A program made the translations under genes and the position numbers. From positions 2,852,001-2,916,000 of the forward strand of contig JAUKUA010000006.1 of the NCBI GenBank assembly GCA_030549175.1: a stretch of 64,000 nt of DNA, read 5' to 3'. The notes below the pieces were generated by a model that saw only the letters and a program-made list of their open reading frames with translations, made no database searches and was not told the DNA's origin. Positions within the stretch are counted from its first letter, which is position 1; every line of letters starts with the position of its first letter. Origin of the DNA: Lasiosphaeris hirsuta. Taxonomy: Eukaryota; Ascomycota; Sordariomycetes; Sordariales; Lasiosphaeriaceae. Below, in pieces: positions 34,884 to 46,398 of the stretch.

Positions 34884-35522
34884 TTGGGCAGTTATACCTT
34901 TCTTTTTCTTCCTCGTGTTGCGGTTTGCCTGTTTGGTCGGTTGACTGGTCCTAGTTGGTGGAATGATCGACAAGGGCAGGTAGGCGGATGACTTTAGGCT
35001 GCGGCGTCGCTTCGGCGCGCTGTTGGCAATGCATGCATGAGAAATGGAATAGATGAGTCTTGGGCGGCTGCCATTTGGGCAGCCACGGGTTTTGTAGTTC
35101 GGGGTTCAAGTGGAGAACAGGGGCAATAGACGGAGGGGGTGACTCCTGGATCCGTGAACTACATTCTATTTATATTCGAGGATCTTCATGGTGGGTGTGT
35201 GAATCATACAAGGCCTGTGTTGATGTCAAAGCTTCGGTATAATGATTCTGCCAATGTAAAAGGAGGTAAAGTATGATAGGAAGTAATGTATTTTGTAAAA
35301 TCCCCTGTTTGTTTGTTGTTGATGGATTTAAAGGGGTCGACGGCCCAAATATCCACAGGTTTCCCTAGCCAAACTAACTAAACCCGCATGCTAGAAGATG
35401 TCGGAAGTTAGCTAGGGCGGGTTTCTATCTCAATTAGATATCATATCCGCAGCAAAATGTCAACACTTGTGCTTGTTTCCCGTCCACCGTCCACTGTGTT
35501 CACCAAAACCTAACTCAGCAAC
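34884..35522. other. Convergent spacer
   Basis: This holds the 3' ends of rei1 (plus) and the 492-residue gene (minus). It is AT-richer than the flanking genes, with no ORF of note. Confidence 0.55.
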
Positions 35523-37050
35523 TCACATGTGGCAAATTATCTGCCTCATCAACTCAACCTCATCCCAATCAACCTCCCAAATCCCCAAAACAACCACCAC
35601 CCGACCCAGGTTACTCTCACTCTTCTCACTCTTCATTCTACAAATACAGCGGCACATCTTGGCCCGGTCCCTGCTGGCGCCAAGGAACCGGGCGCTCTGC
35701 TGATCCAGCAAGCTCCCATTTTTCCATCCACTCAGCTTGCCGGTGGGGTATGGGAGCTGGTCTTTGAAAAGGTCTGCGAACTGGAAGTGCTGGACACGTG
35801 TGGTTCCCTCGCGCGAGGAGTAGGTGACGCGGGCGTAGACCTCGAAGATGGCTTCTTGATGCGAGGTGCGGCACTTTTTTGCTTCGTTCAGCAGCTCGCC
35901 GATGCGGAAGCAGGTCCGGAAGACGGTGGATTTGGAGATGCCTGCGATGGGAGACTTGTCGCGCACGGGGGTTGGGAAGCGCGGTCTCGCGAAGGGCTTA
36001 ATGCGGGGGGTGAAGGGGGCGAGGGAGGTCTGCTGGGCTGTGGCGGCGATTCCGGTCGAGGGCAGGGAGGGGTCGCGTGTGCACGAGGGCAGGGCGCCCA
36101 TCACCAAGTCCCAGTCAACGCTGTAGTCCAAGAGGTCCTCCTCGTCGTGCTGATTGTCGTTGCTCCTGGGGTCGCTACCGATCTGAGTAGCATCGCTTGG
36201 GGGAGATCTTCGGAGGCTGGTGTCGAAGGCTTCGATGGAGGAGTTGTCATCCATGGTATGGATGACGCTGGAGGGTGGGATCTTGAGTGCTTCAGCGATC
36301 AAGGGCATCTCGGCTAGTCTGGCCATTTCCTCCTCGTCTGAGCTTGCGATGCTGTAGCTCTCATTCTCCTCGAGTTTGGGGCTATTAGCCAGGGTCTCCT
36401 TTGGGAGAGGAAATGTGTCACAGTCATTGTCAGCTTGGCAGTCTTCCCATCCTTTGTCGACATGCTCTTCCAGTAGCTTTCCTTCGGTATCAAGGCCATA
36501 AGTGTCAAGAGAAATAGGATTGACAAGCTCTTGTTGTGGGTAGTAGTACCCTTCAATGGCAGCATCCCCCGAATTCGGGCAGAGGGTTAAGCTACCCACG
36601 GGTGATGGGGCTCTCAGGTCAACGAAATGAGAAACATAATGATGCGTTCCTGGCTTTGGAAGCGGCGGAGTGTGCAGCTGCGTCGGGTCAGGGGGGGATG
36701 GGTGTGTATCCTGCGGAGTATACTTGTACTTTGCCCAGTCAAAGTCCACTGTATTCTTCAAAGGCTTGGTAACCTTGAAATCCAAAATGGCTTTCTGGTG
36801 TGAGGGTATCGTGGAATCTTGGTTGTATTTGGGCACCGAATTCTGGCGTTGCCTTTTCGGGGTGTGCTGGTCTTCCGTTGCGTGTCGCTTCCCCAGAATA
36901 CGGCTCAAAGACTCCTCGCTCTCTTCAAAGTGCTCTTCGATGGGCATTGATGGTTCCAGAGGAACATAAAAAAGGCCCCCCCTAGGCAACCGCTGTCAGT
37001 GCACAAGAGCTAAGTGGGAACAGTGTTTACCTACTCGTTGGCATAGTCAT
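35523..37050 (-). CDS. Hypothetical protein with conserved-looking C-terminal domain
   Basis: I do not recognise this family. Exons are 37050-37031 (20 nt: MTMPTS and two bases) and 36981-35523; the 49-nt intron has donor GTAAAC and acceptor CCTAG, and the join gives MTMPTSRGGLFYVPLEP. The product is 492 residues. Residues 1-350 are Ser/Pro/Asp-rich and mostly disordered, with a KRHATEDQHTPKRQRQ nuclear-localisation-like stretch and an acidic segment (SIASSDEEEMARLAEMP). The last 130 residues look folded: FRTCFRIGELLNEAKKCR, EAIFEVYARVTYSSRE, HFQFADLFKDQLPYP and a hydrophobic LGRVVVVLGIWEVDW strand. That strand-rich pattern could be an OB-like fold, which would suit a chromatin or DNA-repair role, but this is inference. 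Homologous C-termini should be sought with profile searches. Confidence 0.75.
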
Positions 37051-38171
37051 CCGGCTGGGACTGCCAAAAGTTCGAGTTACTCATAACTGCTTCGGCAGGC
37101 CACAGGAACTGAAGGTGGAAGGAGCTCAATGCCCCCAATGACAAGAGAACATGAATCCAGCACGTATTGTAATACTGCTTGAATAGGACAACTCGTCAAG
37201 CGAGCTCCTAATATGATGGCAAGATTGTGCGAATAATAAAATAGAAAGTAGGGCTCCATCCTTTTGCAACTTTGGGAAGTCGTTGCCCTGGATGCTTGCG
37301 AACCTCGAGGCATGTGTAAGTGACTCCTTCCCCTATTACCCCTGAGTGGACATATGTCAGCTGCCCACCAGCTGGCAAGTCATCATTTACCTGGTGTCCG
37401 CTGCAGGCACGGGGCGGTGCTGGAGCTTTGACGCGATTGACGATCTGCAGGGTGCTTTAGATGGGGGTATTGCGGGGCAGTCGGTATGGCATCTGATGAC
37501 CCGGCTTCTTTCCTGTTTATCAGGCCTTTCATCGTATAGATTTCGAAGACTGTCCATTTCATGAAACCATTAAAGAAGAGAGTGATTTGCTCATATGACA
37601 CTCCGGCGGCTACTTTGTGCAACCTCCTGTTCCGGCGGTTTGCGACAATACACTAGTCAGCAGAGCAGCGCAACAGCGCAGGCAATCAAAAAGCTACCCC
37701 GCCGTCAACCTTATCTTATCGCTCATTCATCGACGACGTGGGAGGCAGCCTTGAAGCTTGCGCCTGCTTGAGCCTGCTTGAGCCTGCTTCAAAACTTGAA
37801 GCGCTCGTCGTAGACCTGTATTTTCCCGAAGGCTCAAAGGCTCTCTCTTTACATCCAGGGCAGATCACATTCGCCGCTCCCCGACATACCCCCGCAACAC
37901 CGTCGTCACGCAAGCCTCCAGGTGATGAGCTACACTTGGCGGCTACAGCAACAAGGTTAGTCAGGCCCGTCCTACAATAAAGCACCACGGAGTCGCCTGC
38001 TTCCTTGTGCCATCATCAGCTGGCCTGCTTCGAGCTGCCTACGCTCATTCGTATATCCAAGTGTACCCAGGTGGCTGACCAGCAACAAGATCTTGGGGCA
38101 GGCCAGCTTGTGCAACAACAGTAGAGATCCATCCAACCGCCCCTTGAAAAGGAGCGCTTAGGATCGCCAAC
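37051..38171. promoter_or_regulatory. Divergent spacer with short direct repeats
   Basis: The 1.1 kb between the 492-residue gene (minus) and the Lsb5-like gene (plus) holds both promoters. GCCTGCTTGA occurs three times head to tail at 37762-37791 (the third ends CA). It is flanked by TTGAAGC and GCTTCAA, so the block can also fold as a hairpin. Confidence 0.55.
37762..37791. repeat. Three tandem 10-bp units
   Basis: GCCTGCTTGA occurs twice exactly, then once with a single change. It lies in a divergent promoter. Confidence 0.85.
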
Positions 38172-39654
38172 ATGTTCTCTCAGGTACGCAATCTGGAGCT
38201 AGTAGTCTCCATACAGGACTAACACACTCACAGAAAAAACCCTACACGGCAGTCACCGTTACTGTCGAGCGGCTGACCAGCGAGGCCATTCCGGAGAATG
38301 ATCTGAGCGGGGTTCCAGATCTCGTTGAGGTTGTCAATCTCCAAGACACGGGCCCCTCTGAGTTTTCTCGTGCCATCCGGAAGAAACTCAAGTATGGTAA
38401 CTTGCACCGTCAACTGCGTGCCCTAACGCTTCTTGACGGCCTCATCCAAAATGCCGGCACCCGCTTTCAGCGATCCTTTGCCGACGAGCCGCTACTTGAG
38501 CGCTTGCGATTCTGCGGTACAGCAGACCTCTCAGACCCTGAGGTGAAGAAGAAGTGTGCCGTCCTCTTCCGTAGCTGGGCTGCTGAGTATAAGAACGTCC
38601 GCGGCATGGAGCGCGTCGTAAGCTTGTATAAGGTAAACCCCGATATATGTTTGCATTCCGTTTTGCGGCTTTGAAACTCATTATTGTTACCAGGAACTGC
38701 CAAAGCGCAAACATGTTGTCACGCAAGAGAAGTCCAAGGTTCTTAAGGAGACGGAAAACCCCTTTGGCGATGATGAAGACGACGAGCCACCCAACCAGGC
38801 CGGCCCTTCTACCGCGCAGCCGTCATCGTCACGTAGAAGCCCATCCGTGTCTAGCCCATCTGTGACAGGAACGGTCCAATCTTTTAGCTACACTAGCAAA
38901 GACAAGAAAAAGGACAAGGACAAGGACAAGGACAAGGGGAAGAAAAACAAGAAAGCCAAGCCCTTCAACCTCGAGGCGGAAAAGGAGCAGATGAAGTCTC
39001 ACATTGCCGAGGCTTCCATTGCAGCTACAAACTTGACAAACACCCTGCAGACCATAAACAGAGAGAAGGAGCGTATCTCTGAAAATCAGGTCGCCGTGCA
39101 GCGCTTTGAGACTTGCAAGCAGCTTCGACGAAAAATCCTACGATACGTAAGTCAACCTCCTCCGGCCAAGCCGAACAGTCACTAATAAAACCCAGATCTA
39201 CCACGTGGACTCGGAGCAATGGCTCGGAGGGCTGCTTCACGCGAATGACGAGCTAGTCACGGCCCTGATGACGTTTGAGCAGCTGGATCGCTCTATTGAC
39301 GCTGACAGTGACTCCGACGATGATTTGGCTGAACAGGCACATCTCTATCGTATGGCGACGGAGCAGGCTAAGAATCCGGGATCGCCCACCAGCCCCGGTG
39401 CACCCACTTCTCGGATGGCCGGCTTGAGTCTCAGCATAAGCCCCCCTCCGCAGCCCCCTCGCCCCTCCCCTCCACCTCGTCCGCCCGTGACATCGAAGCC
39501 ATCGGCTCTGGCCCAGTCTCGACGGGAGGTGTCATCAGACGAAGAGGAGGATGACTATGAGGACGAGGACGAGAATGACCCCTTTGCGGACCGCAACGCC
39601 GTCACGACCCCTAAGTTGGATCGGGACGAGCCGAAGTGGGAGGCGAGGGGATGA
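38172..39654 (+). CDS. lsb5: Lsb5-like VHS/GAT domain protein
   Basis: Yeast Lsb5 links ubiquitinated cargo, Arf and the Las17/actin machinery at the cell cortex in endocytosis. Exons are 38172-38183 (12 nt), 38234-38632, 38694-39146 and 39196-39654, all in phase 0; the product is 440 residues. The first exon encodes only MFSQ, and introns of 50, 61 and 49 nt follow. A VHS/ENTH-like domain covers about 5-150 (VTVERLTSEAIPENDL; LRALTLLDGLIQNAG; FRSWAAEYKN). A Lys/Asp repeat (KDKDKDKDKGKK) lies at about 220-235. A GAT-like helical region runs about 245-320 (ANDELVTALMTFEQLD). The acidic, Pro-rich C-terminus (PPPQPPRPSPPPRPP) could bind SH3 domains, and NPF-like motifs appear as ENPFGDD and ENDPFAD. 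Confidence 0.9.
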
Positions 39655-42600
39655 ACGGGGCGCGGTGGTGTTTGTGTTATGGAGCGTGTGTTGATTTTCC
39701 TTTAAGGTCCGTCGGGGAGCTCTCGCACTAATGGTGCTAGAGCGATTCCACTGCGTTTGGGGTACTCACATAAAGAAAATGCGGGGGCTCTAGATTGCGG
39801 TAGATCATTCTCGATAGTTACACAGCGTTTATGAGAAAAGCATTGAGATGGGGACTGTTGTTGGTGCGAGTATTTACTGTTGCCCCTTTTTGACACCCGT
39901 CTCCTGCATAGGGGTATTAGAATAGGGGCTGATATAGGTACATGTAAAGTCAGGGACATATCGGTCGCCTGCAACGTTTTTATACTAATTCATGTAGCGT
40001 TGGGGTTGGCGGTTTGTGTGTGGATCAGCGAACTATGATATTTGGGGAAGTAGAATATAATCCAGCCCTTGTTTGCTTATTGGCGCGTGAGGTTCCCTCC
40101 AAGGCCCGAAGGGAGATCTTATAATCCTGGGACAAAGGGCATTTTTATTATTATCAAACAAATACTATTTTTTATATTTCCTTTCCGGGCAGCGAAGTAT
40201 GCATCTCATCCTCGGATACTATACCGACGCCATCACCATCTCCAACTCCGTTTACCTCCTTCGGCCCCCCCAATAACCGACAGACCCCCACACTAGCCCG
40301 ACATCAAACCGTCGTTCCCGCCCTTCCCCCTCTGTCGTGACCGGCAACACAACATTAGTATTACTACATGGGGGAGGGGGAAGGGGGGGGACAAGGCACA
40401 AATCTTCTCTTAACCCCACCAGCAGTGGGCACGTGCTAGGCGGGGGGCTCTCGGACAAACGAATACGGTGTTGAAGGCTTGCTTCCTTTTGCGGCTCTAT
40501 GCCGAATATGTCCCGTGTGGCATATGCACCGGTACCCGAGAGAGAGAAACAGAGAGCCCTCACTCATCCGCTTACGTGCGGAGCTCTGCGAGATTGTGGG
40601 AGGGCGGGGACGCCGTGGTATCCCCGGGTGGGACGTCCTACGCGGGGTTGAGGGGGGGGGACGGCACCGGCGGTTTTTTTTTGTTTCTTTTTGCCTTGCC
40701 CGTCCGTTCCCCGGGCGGGACGGGTAGGGGTCGGACAGGGTTTTATTTGCTTTTTTTTTTCTCTCTCTTCCTTTTCGTATCGGCCCGGGGGTAAGCGGGT
40801 GTAACGGAGGGAGGGGAAGAGTGTGGTGGTGGGTTGAGAACAAGCTCGTTGGATAGAGGAGGGGTGGCAACCGTTTCAGGTGGTTGTGTGTCTGTCTACG
40901 GATACGGTGTGTGAAGATTGCGTGCCGGAATGTGACTATGAGGCTATCTGAAGAGTGGCTAGGGGAGACCATCCTGCTATCTGAAGATGAGAGGAGACAC
41001 ACGTCGAGGCTTCTGACCGACTGATAAGCAGGAGCAACGGCAGGCGCGAGGCATGTCACGCAGCGACGATCGCTTGATCAGCGCTGCACAAGAACCGTCA
41101 GTTGGGGACCGTGATCGGTATTCTTCGGTCCAGAACGCGGCGGGCCCGACGTTTGGTCCAACACGTGGGAGGTTGCCGTTTTGGATCCCTCGCCTGCCCT
41201 TTGGGCCTTTTCGTATGTCTCTCCTTTTGCTGGGCAATGAACGCAGGATCTGAACGGAGTCAATGGCGACTACGAGTGTGGAGATGTGAGACAATGGGGT
41301 CCATCTGATTCTCTAGGCGGAAAGACTAGAACATGGAGACTGGCAGAGTCGCACACCCTCATTGCGTTTGCGATGATGTGGGGGAGGGGGAATAGCCCGG
41401 GGAGTTTTTCTGGAAGCGAGCGACGAATGCTGCTTTCCTGAGTTGGGAGTCATCACGGGACAGGAAGACGTATTTTTGTATTGCGACTTGGGGGTTGTAC
41501 CGGTCGGAAAGTGCGACTGAAGAATTAAATGGATATTCGATAAATTCACAAGAGAATTGATCTCACGCTGACTTCAGCCGGGGAAGACACGGGGGTAAAA
41601 ACGGTCTTCGGCCCGTGAAGCCCCTGCCTCCTTCCTTCCCCAGCGGCGTGGCGGCCGCTCCTGGCACCAGCCTGGCAACAGCCTGGAACTGCGCTGAAAA
41701 CCTGGAACGGAAGACCAGCCCTGCAAGCCACCGAGAATATTCCAAGTTCCGTAAGCAGGATGTGGCGCAATAATGCCGGTTTTTCTCGACTGGCTGCCAG
41801 CTGCATCCCGAATATCTTGACCAAGCCGCCAGAACCCAAAAGTCTTGCTGCTCCACGAACACTCCCGAGGATATTGCGATGAATGGAAGATGACAACTGC
41901 ATGGCAACCAGCTAGGTGATTCTAGCTGATGGCACATAAACTCAGACATAAATTCTACAGGTTCACGGTTCAACAATATCAGCGCTGATTAGGGCAAGAA
42001 TGTCGAGGTCAACCAAGTAGTAAGCTTCCTGTTTCGAACCCAGCTATTATCTTGAATTGTTGAATTGCTTCAATTGCCATGTCTTTTTTTATTGGAGAAC
42101 CAAGCCGGAATACCTAATTCACTCGTAGTCACTACCAATCCCACGATGCAAGCCGCCAATTAATGTTACTAAGTGCCAGGTGTTCGAGTATGCGGTTTGA
42201 AGCAGTTCCCATATGTGACATCACTGCGGAATGGCGGGGAAGCCGTAGTTGTTGGAGCCAGGGCGCTCAGGCGCAACACCCCAGTCAGCTACAGGGCGGG
42301 CCAAGACCAGACTTATCAGCCCACCTCACACTCGCGACGAGCCGAGCTCGGCATTGGCGTTGCGCGTCGGTGTTCACGACGACATCCTGCGCGTAGATGC
42401 ATGATGTGCTGATTCAAAAATAAAATGATATTCGAATTATTCTCAAATATTAAAATAATATTCCATAGAGCCAGATTTGGGTGAAAATCAAGATTCAATG
42501 CGACTAATTCTCCGACCATCACATGCCCCCCGTCTCCCGTTTCACCCTCCGTCCCGCCCCTCCCCCAGCTTTTCTCTCTCCCCACTTGCCCACTTCCCCT

Positions 42601-45600
42601 CCATCGCTGAACTCGTCGGCCAGTCGTGGCTCTGCTGGCCATGCATCAAAATGCTGGTCATCTGGACGGGGCGACGATTGCCAACTCATCAAGACTTCAC
42701 CAGGTGAGTAAGGCCACCCGCGGACAAATCAAGCGACCCGGCCGACCGCGACGACCACTACGACCACAACGCCGGTCAGGCTGAGTGGTAGACCGATTCC
42801 CTCAATCAGTCGCATCAACCCCGTATTCCGTCCGAGGCGTCAACGTCACTTGCACCCTCAAAACTGCCGGCTCATCGAGTCACTTATTCGATATGGGCGG
42901 GCAATCGAATCAACAGCACCGTTGCCATCTTGTGTGCTCCAGCCCGGCACTGTGCACAGCCAGTCGGTCACTTGGCCCCAGCCATTTCCAGTCAGCTATG
43001 TCCCACGAGTTGCCCCAAAGGTGAGATGTGATATGGGGGTGGCGTCGAGCGAGCGCTGGGACAGCTGGTCTGGCGGCCCAAGTCATGATGACATGGTGAG
43101 CCTCGAGGAAGCCAGTCAATTCTTCAACAAACACCAACGGCAAACAACGAACGGCAGGCCTCCCTCACTACCTACCCCGCCAGTTGGGCGTCCTTTTTCC
43201 CAATATTTCGCCGCCTCACCCAACACAGGCCGCCGTAGGAGCGGCCCTCCTTGATCGGCTTCCCACCGCCTCCATTTGCCTGCTGCTCGCCGCGACGGCA
43301 TGCGTGAGCCTGCGTGAGCAGCCTCGCCCGATGCCATTGGCGCCGCCCGCACACCTCTTGGGCGTCCCATTTGACGTTTGACGTGGCAGGCCACACTTTC
43401 TCTGCCGGTGCTGCGTTTGCAACGAGCCTCCGATTCGAGCATCCCGCCGGCCCTAGATCAGATCTGATCAGACCGACCTGGACGGCTCATGCAGGCGGTC
43501 AGAGTCGCTGTCTTTCCCATCGCCTTCTTGTTTTTCCCTATCTTCCCTCGCTCGTGATTCCTGGTTATGCGCAAGTGCAGCGATCCCGTGTTGCGCCGAG
43601 GAGCACTGCCTGCCCTGCAGGTCTTGCACGTTTTCCCTCCGATAGGGCGGTCTACGTTTAGATTCTGCAATGGAAATCAGGAGCCTGGACTCATTTTTCT
43701 TATCGCGGCTCCTGGCTTGCTCTGCCTCTTCGCGGCGGTCACGGGCCCGCGACTTGCTCCCGGCAGTTTGGCCTGACAGCGTAATGTCTCACTGTGGCCG
43801 GCCAGTTGTCAATGTTGCATTTCTTGTCTCGCCTTGTCCTCGGTTTCTCATAGTCATGCCGTGAAAAGGAGACGCTGTCTTTGTTTGCACTGCGAACCCA
43901 AAGCAACAGTCCGACATCCGGATCGCGAGCTCTTTGTTGGGCTGGCCTCGGTCAGAGGTACAGCGAGCAGCATCCGAGCAAGTAGCTCGACAGGTCAATT
44001 CTCGGTCCCGTCCTGGCGGGCGGCCGATGCAACTACGTATCTCATCTTGGGCATTAGTACGGGGCGAGAACTGGTTCGCCGTTTCGAAATGCCGCTATCT
44101 TCTCCGCCTGCTGGCTGCGGAGGCGGGGTTCTAGATACCGTGGATGCAGCAGCACCTGCACGAAGGGTGCAGAGGCTGCATTACCATCGTTGAATTGCTT
44201 TTTTTTCCCCAGCATCTCCAACTGAGGCCCACAGGCGAAGCTGATGTGGGGGTTTTACGCCTCCCTAGGGGCTTACTGCGAGGCAGGCAGCCGCATGCTT
44301 GACCACGCCACCTTCTTGTTACTATCTCGGTTTGCGGTGTAGCTCGGCTTACTGATTTTGTTGATGGGACTCTTCGGGGAGTGACGGGTTTTCACGGTTT
44401 TGCATTTTCCTCAACTCAAGCAACAGTGTTCGCGCCATTTCCGCCTCGAAGCCGAGCCTGGCCTCATGCAGGTGAGGCGCAAATAGGAACGCCTTTGATA
44501 TCTCGTGGGAACACGGGTAGCTGCTATTCGGCAAGAATTCCCTCAAAACACCGAGCGCAGGGTTGGTTCGGGCGCTTCAACATATACAGCTGGAATAGGG
44601 GCTCCGGACATTTCCAAACAATTATTTTTTCTAATTAACAGTAAATAATATTCAAAATCTCCGTTTTATTCTTCATCAGACAAATATGTTCCGTTAGCCA
44701 AGAATTTCAAGAAATCGCGCTTTCGAAAAGCAGGTCATATCAAGTTCCCTTTGATGATACTCCGTTTTCTCTCATGGAGACAACCTCAATTCACAAGGTA
44801 CATCGGAACCGGCCTGTACCCGACAGCAAGCCCCTACAGCCCCAGGAGCTGGTACTCCGGGGTATTAGGCAGAATGGCGATCATCACTCTCCTGGCGCGT
44901 CTGGACTCTCGCAGAGAATTCGGCCCTTATGTTTGATGTGCCAACACTTCTATACCCGTGCAAGGCGCGCGGGCGGATCCCCGAGCTGCCAGGCTCATGT
45001 GTGTGATTCTTGGGAAGATTTCTTCTGTCAAGAGGCCCAGGGCGGGAGGGGGGGGGGGGCCTCTCCTTCCGCGTGCGGTCCGCAAGGCCCATATGACCGC
45101 TGCGTGGCTTCAAGCGGAACCAGGTAAGGTAGGCTGTGTGTAGAGGTTCTAGGTAAGCAGGGTGTAATTTTTTAAAAAAGAAAAACAATAAAAAAGGTTT
45201 TCGGCGAGGTATTCCCGGAGTAAAGGACCAGGGGCTGGGGCAGCGGAGGCGCGGGTATATCGCTGGATAAACTGGCTCCCGCTGTCCACGTGAGAGAGGG
45301 CCGGGGTGGAAGGATGGACTTGGGAAGGCGGGATGGGGATTTTTTATATTACTCGGTGAAGATGGGTTTATGGGTTTCTTAGGAGGTTGATTGTTGTTTT
45401 GTTGACCGGTGGTGGTTAGTGTGGTGAGGATAGGGGGCGGGGAAAGGGGTTGAGGCTCAATAAACGGTTTTGGAGTGTTGATGAGATTGTGCGCTTGGTA
45501 TTGGGGATTTATTTTCCTCCTCTTTTTTTTTGTTAATATGTTGAACAAGTGGCATTGTGTTGGATGGTGGTTGACTGGCCATGTCCGTAGAAGAGCAATT

Positions 45601-46398
45601 GTAACTGCCCCACTTTTTGATGGGTTTGGAATATGGCATGGAGTATGATGGTATTCAGCCTGCGTAGCCTCGTCAAATTGGCCATTCCATGAGATTCTCA
45701 GCCTGGCTCTTGATTCGAACCTAACCAAGACTTTTCGTATTCTACGGGATGGGGTCTTGGTCGAAGGGGAGTTTAGTCGAGGGATCTCCTCCCTGGAAGG
45801 AACTGAGGATCATTCCATTACTTGAAATCTTGAATTGGTTCAAGATCAAATCCAGATCAATAATTTATCCTATTTATATTGTGGCGCTTTACACTTTCCC
45901 CAGGCATCATTGCTTACTGTGCTCACTGCTATGCGAAGTTTTGGCCATGATAGAGACAGCAGCCCCTTGCTCACCTGGCTCACCTCGGTGAGCTCACCTT
46001 TCATGACAAATATAGTCTGTGCGCTGTACTGCGGTGAAGATAGACATGGCCCGTGCGCTCGCCACCCCATGGCGGCTGTATCTCAAAGCGGCAGGACTAG
46101 ATGACTGACTCACAAGTGAATCATAACGACGACGTGCATTTACATTAGCGCAGTCATTCCAACCGCAAAACGATCGATACGAAGTCAGATTGCCACTAGA
46201 GAATATTTAGCTGGCTTGGTCGAGCTATTGAGTTATAAGTTTCTATCCAGGGCCACCACAAACATCCGTCATCTTTGAACAGTCATCATTTTATCACGTC
46301 CTCGTTTTATTGCTGGGGTCCCGGTTGTTTACTTCCCGCCCCTTTTTCTCCCCTCACGCAAAATTCGGCATCAAAGACACCCGCTCCCATCAACGGTC
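39655..46398. other. 6.7-kb gene-poor block
   Basis: I find no gene I can support. Longer ORFs on the minus strand (44865-45728 and 40436-41059) are Pro/Arg/His-rich low-complexity frames opposite G-rich runs and look like chance. AT-rich patches lie at about 42405-42480 and 44620-44720, both containing AATAATATTC. The block could be a long promoter/5' UTR or decayed repeat DNA. A perfect TGACTCA (Gcn4/CPC1-type) site lies at 46106-46112, about 290 bp upstream of the next start. Confidence 0.55.

Noticed and set aside
40436..41059. 207-codon minus-strand ORF
   Set aside because: The composition follows CT-rich DNA (Pro, Ser, Arg, His). No domain and no gene-like start context.
42020..42050. 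TTCGAACC-type T-loop-like strings (also near 9245, 45710 and 63390) as tRNA candidates
   Set aside because: No matching acceptor stem or anticodon arm at the right distance on either strand.
44865..45728. 287-codon minus-strand ORF
   Set aside because: It is Pro/His/Arg-rich low complexity without motif, opposite G-rich runs, and includes Lys and Phe homopolymers from A/T tracts. It looks like chance.
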